Shown one piece after another: positions 7,674-16,426 of a DNA stretch of 27,763 bases (position 1 is the first letter of the stretch; each line of letters starts with the position of its first letter). A program made the position numbers and the translations under genes. The notes under the pieces were generated by a model that saw only the letters and a list, made by a program, of their open reading frames with translations, searched no databases and was not told where the DNA came from. This DNA comes from Candidatus Avimicrobium faecavium (GTDB taxonomy: Bacteria; Bacillota; Clostridia; Oscillospirales; Ruminococcaceae): the NCBI GenBank assembly GCA_904419105.1, contig CAJFQR010000007.1, forward strand, positions 1 to 27,763. The letters run 5' to 3'.

Positions 7674-7927
7674 CACGCCGCCTCCTTCTTTGTCCGTTTA
7701 TTCTGCGCTGCGATAAACAGCCTCACCAGGTTGGCTCCCACCAGTTTGCAGAAAATGACAACAAGGATCAGCGGGCCCATAGCCAGCACGGCGATGGGCA
7801 GCACCGCCGCCTGGGTGGAAATCATATTGCCGATCGGCGCCGAACCCGGATACATAAAAGCTACCAGGATGGTACGCTCATCGTCGGTGATCTGGCCGTT
7901 GTCATAAAGCTCCTTGGTGAGCACCGC
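7673..7927 (-). pseudogene. C-terminal remnant of a nucleoside-recognition (Gate) membrane protein, partner of yjiG
   Basis: About 84 codons remain, covering a TKELYDNGQITDDER loop followed by two hydrophobic helices and a basic tail. Loops of this type precede the final helices in Gate-domain proteins that pair with YjiG. The full-length partners are several hundred residues, so most of the N-terminal part is gone. Upstream the frame runs into a TGA within a few codons, and there is no ribosome site before the only nearby start (GTG at 7924). Immediately next to it, in the opposite orientation, lies the remnant of a Crp/Fnr gene. The head-to-head loss of both 5' halves points to one deletion in a formerly divergent pair, or to an assembly or amplification chimera. 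Confidence 0.7.
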
Positions 7928-7946
7928 TGCGGCTCAGCCAGGAGCT
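7908..7946. repeat. Imperfect 15-base inverted repeat bracketing the truncation junction
   Basis: AGCTCCTTGGTGAGC (7908-7922) is matched, at 13 of 15 bases, by the reverse complement of GCTCAGCCAGGAGCT (7932-7946). The nine bases between the arms contain the point where similarity to the Gate protein (minus) and to the Crp/Fnr domain (plus) both end. Confidence 0.75.
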
Positions 7947-8088
7947 CATCGCCAAGATGCTCTACACCGACCGGGTTACCATCTCCCGGGCGGTGGCCGA
8001 ACTGGAACACCGGGGATTTCTGCGCTGCCGGCAAGGTTCCTACACCATATCCGACCCAGAGGGGCTGGCCGCCTTTATCGAAGCCTAA
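7921..8088 (+). pseudogene. C-terminal helix-turn-helix remnant of a Crp/Fnr-family regulator
   Basis: A 55-codon open stretch ends at TAA 8086-8088 and reads as the end of a Crp/Fnr winged-helix domain: LSQELIAKMLYTDRVTISRA (scanning and recognition helices), then VAELEHRGFLRC and a short tail. The cyclic-nucleotide-binding domain and dimerisation helix, normally about 150 residues, are absent. An in-frame TGA at 7918-7920 sits directly before the stub, and no start with a ribosome site is present. The gene keeps its own strong terminator. It was probably the divergent regulator of the yjiG locus (inference from position). Confidence 0.8.
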
Positions 8089-8093
8089 AAAAT

Positions 8094-8130
8094 AAAAAAG
8101 CGTGTCTGCCGCTGACAGACACGCTTTTTT
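8094..8130. terminator. Strong bidirectional terminator
   Basis: A perfect nine-base stem, GCGTGTCTG (8100-8108) and CAGACACGC (8116-8124), is flanked by AAAAAA and TTTTTT. It ends both the Crp/Fnr remnant (plus) and the HD-domain gene (minus). Confidence 0.9.
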
Positions 8131-8140
8131 ATTGTCGGGC

Positions 8141-8725
8141 TTATTCCGCGGCAGGCAGCGGCTGGAAGCCGAGCTCCTCGTTGATGGTGCGCAGCGCCAG
8201 GATGCAGTGCTCCATCACCGCATCCAGGTCCATGCCCAGGCGCTCGGCACCGTCCCGGATCACATCCCGCTTGACCTTGGCGGCGAACTTCTTATCCTTG
8301 AACTTCTTCTTCACCGATGAGACCTCCAGGTCCAGCAGGCTCTTGCTCGGGCGCATCAGCGCCACAGCAGTGATGAAGCCGGTAAGTTCATCAACGGTGT
8401 AGATGACCTTCTCCATCTGCTTCTGTGGCTCCACATCGGTGCAGAGCCCATAGCCGTGGGAGAGCACCGCCCGGATAAAGTCCTCGTCAAAGCCGGCTTC
8501 CCGCAGGTAGATGGGGGTCACCTGGCAGTGTTCGTCCGGGTGCTCTTCGTAGTCGAGGTCGTGGAGGAGGCCCACCATGCCCCAGTATTCCACATCTTCG
8601 CCGTAAAACTCGGCAAAGTGGCGCATCGCCGCCTCCACCGAGATGGCGTGGTGGATGAGAGATTCGGTGTGGGTGTGCTGCTTGAGCAGTTCAAACGCAG
8701 CCGCCCGATCCATCGGAAGTGCCAT
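8141..8725 (-). CDS. HD domain-containing phosphohydrolase-like protein
   Basis: A 194-residue soluble protein with an HD-domain metal site: HH at residues 25-26, HD at 55-56 within VGLLHDLDYE, and further histidines in HPDEHCQ (62-67). The family often hydrolyses phosphate esters of nucleotides, but this short stand-alone form has no assigned substrate. A lysine-rich segment (VKKKFKDKKFAAKVKRD) lies in the C-terminal third. The start at 8725 (MALPMD) is taken over a longer frame because AAAGGA lies 11 bases upstream and the extra residues look unlike a domain. It is read from its own promoter at the end of the FBPase gene and closes with a strong terminator. Confidence 0.82.
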   Translation of the reverse strand: MALPMDRAAAFELLKQHTHTESLIHHAISVEAAMRHFAEFYGEDVEYWGMVGLLHDLDYEEHPDEHCQVTPIYLREAGFDEDFIRAVLSHGYGLCTDVEPQKQMEKVIYTVDELTGFITAVALMRPSKSLLDLEVSSVKKKFKDKKFAAKVKRDVIRDGAERLGMDLDAVMEHCILALRTINEELGFQPLPAAE

Positions 8726-8775
8726 ATCTGTTCCCGTCCTTTTTCGATAAAATTCCCGCAAAACGCGATACTATC

Positions 8776-8804
8776 AGTGTAGCACCCGGCCGCCTGCTTT
8801 GCAA
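8776..8804 (-). promoter_or_regulatory. Putative promoter of the HD-domain gene
   Basis: Minus strand TTGCAA (8799-8804) and TACACT (8776-8781) are 17 bases apart with a TGC extension before the -10. The -35 lies 5 bases past the FBPase stop codon. Confidence 0.55.
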
Positions 8805-8808
8805 GGCG

Positions 8809-10785
8809 TCAGTGCAGATTCGTCTCCTTGATGGCGCCGCTGCGGTAGGCGGCCAGCAGCTGCTTGAGGCCCTCGATCTGGCGGCGCAGCTCGGTGCCGA
8901 TGTCCGAATCGGCCACCTTTGCCGGCTCCGGCAGCGACTCGAGGATCTCGGTCTTGGAGAGGATATCGGTGTCGTGGACCACACAGTCCGCCCGGCTCTT
9001 GAACGGCTCATGGGAGATGAGCTTGAGGCCGTGGGCGTTGTACACCAGCGTATAGCCGGCGATGCCGGTAGTCTTCTGGTACGCCTTGCTGAAGCCCCCG
9101 TCGATGATCAGCATCTTGCCGCCGCCGTGCACCGGGCTCTCGCCGTCCTTAATCTTCACCGGCATGTGGCCGTTGATGATGTGGGCGTGCTCCCCGGTGA
9201 GGCCGAACTCCGCCAGGATGCGGTCGCACACCGCCGGGTCGGCGGTATGGCGGTAGTAGGCGTTCTTCGGCTCGGTGTGGGCGCTTTTATCTTCGATCAG
9301 GCAGCGCTCAAAGGTAGTCATACGGTCCCGGCCGAAGAGCGGGGACTTTTTCCCGCACCACATATACCACATCAGATCCACTGCCCGGCGCTGTTCCTCA
9401 TCCTCCCGCCGGCGGCCAAGATAGGCGGCCCGGGCCTTCTGGTCGAAGATATCCATCAGCGCCTTGCCGGAGTAGAACCGCCCGTCGATGGCGAACTCGG
9501 CAAAGCTGCCGTCCTCGTTCATCGGCAGACATCCGTGGTAGAGCAGGTTCTGGTTGAAGCAGAGATACATCGACCCGACCCGGTAGAGGAAGTCCATATG
9601 CTCGGTGAGCCGGGGCGAGTGCAGGAAGGAGTGGCGCAGCTCCGCCACGATCTCCGCCTCCTCATCGGTGAGGCGATAGGGGTCGTTTTTATCCACCGTC
9701 GGAAAGTCGCAGTCCTCCAGCGCATAGGCCGACCCGCCGATGGTGATTGAGCGGTTCTCATAGTCGATCTTGTCCAGCAGCAGCCGGTCCTCCATGCAGA
9801 AGGACGGATTGCGCATGATGGCCTGCCCCTCGAGCTTGAACTGGATCACCAGCACCGCCTTGTAGAGGCGGGCAATGCTGTCGGTGCCGGAGATCTCCCG
9901 GTCCATCGCCGAGATCACCTTCGGCGCAAAGCACCCGCCGTCGGCGTAGGTCTTTTGGGCAAAGTTGGTCAGGTGCCTCAAGCTGATGCCGTAGCCCCGC
10001 TCGAGCATCTCCATATTGGAGTACTTGACGCTGATGCCCAGAATGTCGAAGATGCAGGCCTCGCTGCCGCAGGCGGCACCCATCCACAGCATATCGTGGT
10101 TGCCCCACTGGATATCCACACTGTGATGGCGCATAAGCATATCGAGGATCTTATCCGGGCGGGGGCCCCGGTCGAACACATCGCCGATGATGTGCAGCCG
10201 GTCCACCGCCAGCTGCTTGATGACACCGGCGATGGCGGTGATAAAGGCGTCCGCCCGGTCGATGCCGATCAGCGAGGTGATGATGCGGTCGTAGTAGTCC
10301 TCCCGGTTTTTCATCGCGGCATCGGCGTTGAGCAGCTCGTCGATGATGTAGGCGAAGTCCTGGGGCAGCGCTTTGCGCACCTTGGAACGGGTGTACTTGG
10401 AGGCCACCGCCCGGCCAATCTCCACCAGCCGGCGCAGCGTGGTGCGGTACCAGTCCCCTAGGTCACCTGTCATATGGGATTTGATGTACTCCAGTTTGTG
10501 AGTCGGGTAGTAGATCAGCGTGGCCAGCTCCGCCCGTTCGGCGGCGGAGAGGCTCTCGCCGTAGACGGCGTCGATCTTGTCCCGGATGACGCCGGAGCAG
10601 TTGTTGAGGATGTGGGCGAAGGCCTCGTCCTCTCCATGGATGTCGCTCATAAAGTGTTCGGTGCCCTTTGGCAGCGCCAGGATGGCCTCCAGATTGATAA
10701 TCTCGGTACTGACCTCCTGCACGGTGCAGAACTTCTGCGCCAGCAGCCGCAGGTAGGCATCCTGATAGTCGATCGGCTGTTGCAA
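8809..10785 (-). CDS. fbp: Fructose-1,6-bisphosphatase, class III
   Basis: A 658-residue enzyme that hydrolyses fructose 1,6-bisphosphate to fructose 6-phosphate in gluconeogenesis. The length and sequence fit the Firmicutes class III type, a calcineurin-like metallophosphoesterase. The metal-binding blocks are visible: SDIHGEDEAF (47-56), GDVFDRGPRPDKI (201-213) and WGNHDMLW (227-234), with a later NGHMPVK block and a C-terminal LIDGGFSKAYQ. The start is TTG at 10785, where AAGGAGG lies 6 bases upstream; a longer in-frame extension to 11052 would overlap the rrf2 gene and has no site. It is transcribed alone from an extended -10 promoter at about 10841. Confidence 0.95.
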   Translation of the reverse strand: MQQPIDYQDAYLRLLAQKFCTVQEVSTEIINLEAILALPKGTEHFMSDIHGEDEAFAHILNNCSGVIRDKIDAVYGESLSAAERAELATLIYYPTHKLEYIKSHMTGDLGDWYRTTLRRLVEIGRAVASKYTRSKVRKALPQDFAYIIDELLNADAAMKNREDYYDRIITSLIGIDRADAFITAIAGVIKQLAVDRLHIIGDVFDRGPRPDKILDMLMRHHSVDIQWGNHDMLWMGAACGSEACIFDILGISVKYSNMEMLERGYGISLRHLTNFAQKTYADGGCFAPKVISAMDREISGTDSIARLYKAVLVIQFKLEGQAIMRNPSFCMEDRLLLDKIDYENRSITIGGSAYALEDCDFPTVDKNDPYRLTDEEAEIVAELRHSFLHSPRLTEHMDFLYRVGSMYLCFNQNLLYHGCLPMNEDGSFAEFAIDGRFYSGKALMDIFDQKARAAYLGRRREDEEQRRAVDLMWYMWCGKKSPLFGRDRMTTFERCLIEDKSAHTEPKNAYYRHTADPAVCDRILAEFGLTGEHAHIINGHMPVKIKDGESPVHGGGKMLIIDGGFSKAYQKTTGIAGYTLVYNAHGLKLISHEPFKSRADCVVHDTDILSKTEILESLPEPAKVADSDIGTELRRQIEGLKQLLAAYRSGAIKETNLH

Positions 10786-10840
10786 GACTGTTTCCTCCTT
10801 GATGCAAAAATTTTGCCCCTCATTGATCCTATATGGCTTT

Positions 10841-10849
10841 AGTATAGCA
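10841..10849 (-). promoter_or_regulatory. Extended -10 promoter of fbp
   Basis: Minus strand TGCTATACT gives an extended -10 (TGn plus TATACT). No good -35 lies 16-18 bases upstream. The leader of about 50 bases includes the AAGGAGG that fixes the TTG start. Confidence 0.55.
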
Positions 10850-10897
10850 CATCGCCGCTGGAAAATCTTATGGATTTTGTAAACGATGGTGCCGGTG

Positions 10898-10930
10898 AAA
10901 AAAGGGCCCCGTCCACTGACGGAGCCCTTT
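10898..10930 (-). terminator. Terminator of the Rrf2 regulator gene
   Basis: Minus strand AAAGGGCTCCGTC, a three-base loop and GGACGGGGCCCTTTTTT form a long stem with a T run, 11 bases past the rrf2 stop. Confidence 0.85.
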
Positions 10931-10940
10931 GACAGGAGCT

Positions 10941-11369
10941 TTATTGAGGCTGTTCCTCTTTTTTCACCAAATCGGAAAACCGCACTGAGGTGAGCTTGTT
11001 CTGGACCTCCTGGGAGATCTCCCCGTAGATGTCCCGGAACACACAGTCGCATTCCCCTTCCCCGCAGCAGGTCTGGCCACAGTCGTAGTCCTCCCGCAGG
11101 CAGCGGCTCAGGGCAAAGGGACCCTCCACCGTCTGGATCACATCGTTCAGGGTGATCTCCTCCAGGGGACGGGCGATCTCATAGCCGCCCTGGGTGCCCT
11201 TATAGGACTTGATAATGCCGGCGCTCACCAGCTTGCGCAGGATCTTGAGGGAAAAACGAAGGGTGACGCCGGTCTCTTCCGCAATGCTCTTGGCATCCAT
11301 CCGCCGGCCGCTCTTGGCCAGGCAGTGGACGATGCGGACCGCGTAATCCGCTTCCAAAGTGATATGCAT
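10941..11369 (-). CDS. Rrf2 family transcriptional regulator with a six-cysteine cluster
   Basis: A 142-residue regulator. The N-terminal half is the Rrf2 winged helix-turn-helix (MDAKSIAEETGVTLRFSLKI, about 24-43, then GTQGGYEIAR). The region where IscR, NsrR and RsrR bind a Fe-S cluster carries six cysteines here, at residues 90, 97, 101, 102, 107 and 109, spaced C-x6-C-x3-CC-x4-C-x-C; one more is at 16. This makes an Fe-S or redox/metal-sensing role likely (inference). The ATG at 11369 has GGGAGG 6 bases upstream. It is monocistronic. Its promoter is overlapped by two copies of GTATACTAT, suggesting autoregulation. A SufC-like gene at the left edge of the window has a related sequence over its promoter. 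Confidence 0.9.
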   Translation of the reverse strand: MHITLEADYAVRIVHCLAKSGRRMDAKSIAEETGVTLRFSLKILRKLVSAGIIKSYKGTQGGYEIARPLEEITLNDVIQTVEGPFALSRCLREDYDCGQTCCGEGECDCVFRDIYGEISQEVQNKLTSVRFSDLVKKEEQPQ

Positions 11370-11389
11370 AAGGAACCTCCCGACGAAAT

Positions 11390-11430
11390 GTATACTATTA
11401 TAGTGTAGTGCCTGATTATCAGTATACTAT
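11390..11430 (-). promoter_or_regulatory. rrf2 promoter region with two GTATACTAT repeats
   Basis: A consensus -10 TATAAT reads on the minus strand at 11397-11402. GTATACTAT occurs at 11390-11398, touching the -10, and at 11422-11430, over the expected -35, where no consensus hexamer is present. The second copy centres on the perfect palindrome AGTATACT. Spacing of the copies is 32 bases, about three helical turns. These are candidate operators. Positions 11431-11613 are non-coding and GC-rich, and I see no convincing signal there, including no clear terminator for rpoD. Confidence 0.55.
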
Positions 11431-11613
11431 CCCCTCGCCGGTTTGTCAAGCGCCGGTGTCCGCTCTCACGCTGGAAAAAGCAGCCGCAAGCCCGCTATAT
11501 CCGCCGCTCCCGGCCGGCGTGGCGCTGGAAAACCGCCAACGGCCAAAGGGGCAGCATAAGACGGAACCGGCCAAGCACCGAGCTCCCCAAAAGATCGCAT
11601 CATATGAAAGGCC

Positions 11614-12714
<1,101 letters not shown>

Positions 12715-12728
12715 GCAGAACCACTCCT

Positions 12729-14492
12729 TTATCCTCTTTTTTTCTCAGAGAGTTTTTTGATATAGTCATCCAGCTCCTGCCGGTCCATGCCGCTTATCTC
12801 AGCGGAGTCCTTTTTGAGCTGGCGGGATCGTATCTTATCAATGAAGTCCTCGACCTGCTGCCGGTCGAAGCGCACCGTGTCATTGTCGGCCAAAAGCCAG
12901 GTGAGCCGGGAGAGCAGCGCCTCGTCCAGCACGCTGGCAAAGGCGGTTACCGTCACCGGGCGGTTTTCCTCCAGACGCCGGCACAGCTCCTGAAAGATGA
13001 CACGGTTGGAATCGGTGACAAAGTCCTCCGGGCGGATCCGCTCCTTGATGAACGGGTAAAAGTCGTTGTTTTTCCACAGCGCGGCGATGAGCTTGTCCTC
13101 CGCCAGCGCATAGCCGATGTTGCGCGCCCGCTGGGGATCCCGCCGGTTGACCTCCACATCCTGGGAGGCCAGTGTCAGGTCGCCGTCCCGCTTTTTGCGT
13201 TCACCGGCCTTTCTGCGCCGCCAGAGGCTCTGCACCTGCTCGGTGAGAGCCTGGGCGCTGACGCCGAGGGTATTGGCCCAGCGGGAGATGTACACATCCC
13301 GCTCCACCGGGTTGGGCACCCCGGCCAGCAGCGCCGCCAGCTCCCCGAGAAAGCGGACCTTCCCATCGTCGGTGCTCAGGTCATACTTCTCCTTCAGGCG
13401 GTCGATGGCGTATTCGGTGGCGTTGGTGCTGCCGTCCAGCAGCAGCTTAAAGCGGGTGGCGCCGAATTTTTTGATGTACTCGTCCGGGTCCTTGGCCCCC
13501 TCCATCCGCAGCACCTTCACCTTTAGGCCGATCTCGTCAAAGAGCCGCACCGCCCGGGCGGTGGCCTTCTGACCGGCGTCGTCCGAGTCATAGGCCAGGA
13601 TCACCTCGTCGGTGTAGTGGGAGATCAGCCGGGCCTGCTCCGGTGTCAGCGCGGTGCCCAGGGTGGCCACTGCGTTGGTAAAGCCCGCCCCGTGCATCGA
13701 GACGGTGTCCATATACCCCTCGCAGAGGATCAGCCGCTTGTCTGCAGCGTTTTTGGCAAAATTGAGGGCGAAGAGGTTGCGGCTCTTCTTAAAGGCCAGC
13801 GTATCGGCGGAGTTGAGGTACTTGGGACCGCCCTCCTTGCCGAGGATCCGCCCGCCGAAGCCGATAACATTCCCCCGCAGGTCGATGATCGGGAAGATCA
13901 CCCGCCGGCGGAAGGTGTCGTAGACGCTGCCGTTCCGTCCCTGGGAGACCAGTGCCGCAGCGCGCATCTCCTCCCAGGAATAGCCCTTCTCCGCCAGGTG
14001 GTCCCGCAGGCCGTTCCAGCCGTCCGGGGCATACCCGAGGCCAAAACGGGTGATCATTTTCGGGTCCATGCCCCGGGAGGCAAAGTACTCCAATCCCCGG
14101 CGGTCCGGCCCTTTGACCAGGTTCTGGTGGAAAAACCGTGCCGCCTCCCGGTTCATTTCAAGGATGCGCAGGCGCAGCTTGGCGGTGCGGTCCTCCGCCA
14201 CATCCTCCGGCACCGTCATGCCCACCTTCTCGGCGAGAAAGCGCACCGCCTCTACATACTCCAGATTCTCCTGGCGGCGGATGAAGGTGATCACATCGCC
14301 GCCGGCGCCGCAGCCAAAGCAGTAGAAGGACTGGCTCTCCGGGTAGACTACAAAGGACGGGGTCTTTTCCGAATGGAAGGGGCACAGCCCTTTATAGGTG
14401 CGCCCGGTCCGCTTGAGCGGCACATAGGCCGAGATGATCTGCTCGATGTCGCAGCGCTGTTTGAGTTCTTCCAGAAAGCTCTCCGGGATCAC
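12729..14492 (-). CDS. dnaG: DNA primase DnaG
   Basis: A 587-residue primase that makes RNA primers at the replication fork. Its N-terminal CHC2 zinc finger has C37, H40, C58 and C61 (CPFH and CFGC). The Toprim catalytic core shows EGYMD (258-262) and DSDDAG (302-307), with FGGRILG and KYLNS before it. The C-terminal part (from about 430) is the helicase-binding domain and is, as usual, less conserved. The start is GTG at 14492, with GGGAGG 9 bases upstream. It sits 30 bases after dgt and 14 before rpoD, in the same direction, as in the macromolecular synthesis operon of many bacteria. Confidence 0.97.
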   Translation of the reverse strand: MIPESFLEELKQRCDIEQIISAYVPLKRTGRTYKGLCPFHSEKTPSFVVYPESQSFYCFGCGAGGDVITFIRRQENLEYVEAVRFLAEKVGMTVPEDVAEDRTAKLRLRILEMNREAARFFHQNLVKGPDRRGLEYFASRGMDPKMITRFGLGYAPDGWNGLRDHLAEKGYSWEEMRAAALVSQGRNGSVYDTFRRRVIFPIIDLRGNVIGFGGRILGKEGGPKYLNSADTLAFKKSRNLFALNFAKNAADKRLILCEGYMDTVSMHGAGFTNAVATLGTALTPEQARLISHYTDEVILAYDSDDAGQKATARAVRLFDEIGLKVKVLRMEGAKDPDEYIKKFGATRFKLLLDGSTNATEYAIDRLKEKYDLSTDDGKVRFLGELAALLAGVPNPVERDVYISRWANTLGVSAQALTEQVQSLWRRRKAGERKKRDGDLTLASQDVEVNRRDPQRARNIGYALAEDKLIAALWKNNDFYPFIKERIRPEDFVTDSNRVIFQELCRRLEENRPVTVTAFASVLDEALLSRLTWLLADNDTVRFDRQQVEDFIDKIRSRQLKKDSAEISGMDRQELDDYIKKLSEKKRG

Positions 14493-14522
14493 TGGCGGTC
14501 ACCTCCCTTGCCGGTCTCACGG

Positions 14523-15521
14523 TCACACATTCCAGAATTTCGGGATGAACAGGTCCTCATAGAGCCGCACGGCAAACCGGTCGCTCATACCGGATATGTA
14601 GTCCAGCGCCGCCCGCTCGACTCCTTCCTCCTCGGCAATGGCGCGGTACTCATCGGGCATCTTCTCCACATGGGCGGTGAAATAGCTGTACAGGTGCTTC
14701 ACCAGGTCCCGGGCCTTGCCCTCCTCGCCCTTTGCCTTGGGGTTGCGGTAGACCGCCTCAAACATGAAGTCGATCAGCTGCTCGTAAAGGCGCTGCATCT
14801 TTGGGGACATGGTGATGTCCTCGACGCTGTTCTCCAGGATATCGGTGATGAAAGTGGTGATGCGCTGGCTCTTGGTGCGGCCGACGGCGAGCTTGACCTC
14901 CCAGGGGATATCCTCCTCGTCCAGCACCCCGGCCCGGATGGCGTCCTCGATGTCGTGGTTGACATAGGCGATCTTATCGGCATAGCGCAGCACCCGGCCC
15001 TCCAGCGTCCGGGCCTGGGGGCAGCCGCTGGAATGGCAGCGGATGGCATCCCGCACCTCCCAGGTGAGGTTGAGCCCCCGGCCGCCGTTTTCCAGCCGCT
15101 CTGCCACCCGGACACTCTGTTCGTTGTGGTCGAAGCCCAGCGGGCAAACCTCCCGCAGCGCATACTCCCCGGCGTGGCCGAAGGGGGTGTGGCCGATGTC
15201 ATGCCCCATGGCGGCGGCCTCCACCAGGTCCTCGTTGAGGCGCAGCGCCCGGGCGATGGTACGCCCGATCTGGCTGACCTCCAGCGTGTGGGTCAGCCGG
15301 GTGCGGTAGTGGTCCCCCTCCGGCGAGAGAAACACCTGGGTCTTGTGCTTGAGCCGCCGGAAGCTCTTGGAGTGGATGATGCGGTCCCGGTCCCGCTGGA
15401 ACTCGGTGCGCATCGGGCAGGGCTCAATGGGGGTCTCCCGGCCGCGGCTCTCAGAGCTCAGGGTCGCCAGCGGGGAGAGATACTGCCGCTCGGCGGCCTC
15501 AAGCTGTTCCCGAATGGTCAT
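14523..15521 (-). CDS. dgt: Deoxyguanosinetriphosphate triphosphohydrolase-like protein (dGTPase)
   Basis: A 332-residue HD-superfamily dNTP triphosphohydrolase, which splits a dNTP into the deoxynucleoside and triphosphate and so trims the dNTP pool. The metal site is clear: H78 in RLTHTLEVSQIGR, HD at 107-108 in AAAMGHDIGHTPFGHAGE, and the aspartate in YADKIAYVNHDIEDA. An ordering block, RDRIIHSKSFRRLKHKTQVF, is typical of the family. The ATG at 15521 has GGAGGG 7 bases upstream. It is the first gene of the operon with dnaG and rpoD, an arrangement common in Clostridia. The operon promoter should lie within 15522-15682, but I could not pick a convincing pair of hexamers. Confidence 0.95.
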   Translation of the reverse strand: MTIREQLEAAERQYLSPLATLSSESRGRETPIEPCPMRTEFQRDRDRIIHSKSFRRLKHKTQVFLSPEGDHYRTRLTHTLEVSQIGRTIARALRLNEDLVEAAAMGHDIGHTPFGHAGEYALREVCPLGFDHNEQSVRVAERLENGGRGLNLTWEVRDAIRCHSSGCPQARTLEGRVLRYADKIAYVNHDIEDAIRAGVLDEEDIPWEVKLAVGRTKSQRITTFITDILENSVEDITMSPKMQRLYEQLIDFMFEAVYRNPKAKGEEGKARDLVKHLYSYFTAHVEKMPDEYRAIAEEEGVERAALDYISGMSDRFAVRLYEDLFIPKFWNV

Positions 15522-15682
15522 CGGCGGTCCCTCCTTTCCTAAAAAGGGTCTTGGTCAACAGGGTCGGTCTCATACCCCTCTATAAATAGATATACCGGAA
15601 AAAGTCCCGTTTCCCCCTTGTTTTTTTGAAAAAAGGGTAAAGTAGACAAAGTTTTGTCTGTCCTTTTCTGCAAAAAGCCGAG
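15522..15682. other. Intergenic region between dgt and yigZ with inverted repeats
   Basis: This AT-rich 161-base gap holds two structured stretches: AGACAAA-GT-TTTGTCT (15644-15659), a perfect inverted repeat, and a CCCTTG-T7-GA-A6-GGG stretch (15615-15637). Neither has the stem-plus-T-run order expected of a minus-strand terminator. TATATC and TATAGA lie in the lower part on the minus strand and may include the -10 of the dgt operon, without a good -35. Confidence 0.4.
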
Positions 15683-16309
15683 TCAGTCCGGAATTTCGGC
15701 ATAGAGATGGTCCCGTTCCTCCGGCCGGGCGGCGCCGCCGGTGGCCTCGGCCAGCTCCTTGCAGAAGGGTGCCACCTGCCCGTCCGGCAGCATCACCCGC
15801 AGCCGCACCGCCGCCCCAAAGTCCGAGTCAAGAGTCACTGCCCGGTACTGAGGCAGCAGATAGCTCACCCTGCCGTACTGCGGATACTCGATGCCGAGCT
15901 CCAGCACGGTGCAGGGCTGCATCCGCCGGGGCCGGGCCGCCCGCACGGCGATGGAAGCTCCCTCGGTGTAGGCCCGCACCAGCCCGCCGGCGCCCAGCAG
16001 TGTGCCGCCGAAGTAACGGGTCACCACCACCACTGCGTCGACGATCTCCTGCTTCTGCAGCACATCGAGCACCGGCACCCCGGCGGTGCCCTGGGGCTCT
16101 CCGTCGTCCGAGTAACGGCGCACCTGCCCCTCCCGCAGGGCGTAGGCGTATACATTGTGGCTGGCCTCCCGGTGGAGGGCCCGGATCCGGGCGATAAAGT
16201 CCACCGCCTCCGCCTCGGTGGTCACCGGGGCGGCATACCCGATAAACCGGGAGCGTTTTTCCACAAATTCGTCGGTGCCGTAGCCGGCCAGTGTAGTATA
16301 GGGCTGCAT
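15683..16309 (-). CDS. yigZ: YigZ family protein (UPF0029/IMPACT N-domain plus DUF1949)
   Basis: A 208-residue soluble protein with the two-domain YigZ layout. The N-terminal IMPACT-like fold shows KRSRFIGYAAPV, HNVYAYAL, RYSDDGEPQGTAGVPVL and VVVTRYFGGTLLGAGGLVRA (the most conserved block of the family), followed by a ferredoxin-like C-terminal domain of about 75 residues. The biochemical role is not established; links to translation or proteolysis control have been suggested for the fold. The ATG at 16309 follows a GAGGAGGAGAAGG tract. It is downstream of rpmE and its terminator, and no promoter is visible between, so it may depend on read-through. Confidence 0.9.
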   Translation of the reverse strand: MQPYTTLAGYGTDEFVEKRSRFIGYAAPVTTEAEAVDFIARIRALHREASHNVYAYALREGQVRRYSDDGEPQGTAGVPVLDVLQKQEIVDAVVVVTRYFGGTLLGAGGLVRAYTEGASIAVRAARPRRMQPCTVLELGIEYPQYGRVSYLLPQYRAVTLDSDFGAAVRLRVMLPDGQVAPFCKELAEATGGAARPEERDHLYAEIPD

Positions 16310-16353
16310 TGACCTTCTCCTCCTCTTCGGTCGTATTTCCTGACAGCAGAAAC

Positions 16354-16384
16354 GGAGCGGTGCAAATTCGATCCGCACCGCTCC
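16354..16384 (-). terminator. Hairpin after rpmE
   Basis: A perfect ten-base stem, GGAGCGGTGC (16354-16363) with GCACCGCTCC (16375-16384), encloses an 11-base loop. On the minus strand it is followed by GTTTCTG, a weak T run, so termination may be partial. Confidence 0.65.
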
Positions 16385-16426
16385 ATCACTGCTTTATTCA
16401 GACGCCAGGCGCCGGACGGCACCTGC

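Noticed and set aside
10786..11052. In-frame upstream extension of fbp
   Set aside because: It would overlap the rrf2 gene and its terminator; the TTG at 10785 has an excellent ribosome site.
13617..15542. Open frame of 641 codons on the plus strand
   Set aside because: Antisense to dnaG and dgt, both of which have complete motifs; no ribosome site or family signature.
15615..15659. Hairpins as a terminator for yigZ
   Set aside because: The order of stem and T run is wrong for the minus strand; kept only as intergenic inverted repeats.
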